Assembly (NCBI GenBank): GCA_004356335.1
Contig: SMXP01000161.1
Location: 1-12,814 of the forward strand
Source: Alphaproteobacteria bacterium
GTDB taxonomy: Bacteria; Pseudomonadota; Alphaproteobacteria; SMXP01
Direction: 5' to 3'
Length of the DNA stretch: 12,814 nucleotides
In this document: piece after piece, positions 12,798-12,814 of the stretch
How the letters are laid out: every line of letters starts with the position of its first letter
Numbering within the stretch: the first letter of the stretch is position 1
Program-made: the position numbers and the translations under genes
The notes under the pieces: model-generated
Databases searched by the model: none
Seen by the model: the letters and a program-made list of their open reading frames with translations, nothing else
Told to the model about the DNA's origin: nothing

Positions 12798-12814
12798 GAG
12801 CAGATTCTGATCAT
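12796..12814. repeat. Likely left end of another cassette, cut by the window edge
   Basis: TAGAGCAGATTCTGATCAT starts with the same TAGAGC terminus as the A cassettes and adjoins the previous hairpin at TA 12796. The expected right arm would be beyond the window, so this is inferred. Confidence 0.4.

Noticed and set aside
1..12814. tRNA, rRNA, insertion sequence with transposase, or phage genes
   Set aside because: No such sequence or protein motif was recognised on either strand.

Overview
The window reads as chromosomal DNA of an alphaproteobacterium. The main evidence is the collinear set hemC, hemD, a mitofilin-like (Mic60-type) gene and hemY, with tsaD divergent from hemC. This arrangement is characteristic of Alphaproteobacteria. 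I cannot fix the order from sequence alone. No rRNA, tRNA, CRISPR array, transposase or integrase was seen.

Layout: 1-192 is a composite of palindromic repeat cassettes. A creatininase-family amidohydrolase follows at 221-967 (+). A minus-strand pair comes next: gpsA (3003-1993) and a putative GT-A glycosyltransferase (1977-1015), coupled by a Shine-Dalgarno that overlaps the gpsA stop. A divergent TetR-family regulator lies at 3081-3716. The interval 3714-4719 has no large gene. It holds a run of repeat cassettes, an AT-rich imperfect palindrome, two well-initiated micro-ORFs (38 aa, hydrophobic; 31 aa, Trp-rich), an intrinsic terminator and more cassettes. tsaD runs 5802-4720 (-), separated from hemC by a tandem pair of cassettes. 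The plus-strand operon hemC-hemD-mitofilin-hemY covers 6067-11016. A further cassette pair precedes a two-component flavin-dependent hydroxylase (HsaA/HpaB-like, 11337-12581). The window ends in more cassettes.

How the genes work together: HemC and HemD carry out consecutive tetrapyrrole steps (porphobilinogen to hydroxymethylbilane to uroporphyrinogen III). The mitofilin-like protein and HemY are inner-membrane proteins traditionally co-located with them. TsaD makes the t6A tRNA modification and GpsA supplies glycerol-3-phosphate for phospholipids. The creatininase, glycosyltransferase, TetR regulator and hydroxylase look like accessory genes.

The most striking content is the repeat system. 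At least 12 copies of one palindromic unit, plus partner hairpins, are joined end to end at TA dinucleotides. Unit lengths are nearly quantised: 63 bp for the main unit, 35 or 39 bp for hairpin B, 41 or 42 bp for hairpin C. The main unit has an outer and an inner stem whose sequences differ between copies, but the changes are compensated, and an optional 22-nt hairpin is inserted at one loop position. All copies are intergenic, and three of them supply the TAG stop codon of the gene they follow. Related dispersed palindromic repeats are common in Alphaproteobacteria; whether this TA-cassette grammar has been described I cannot check from here.
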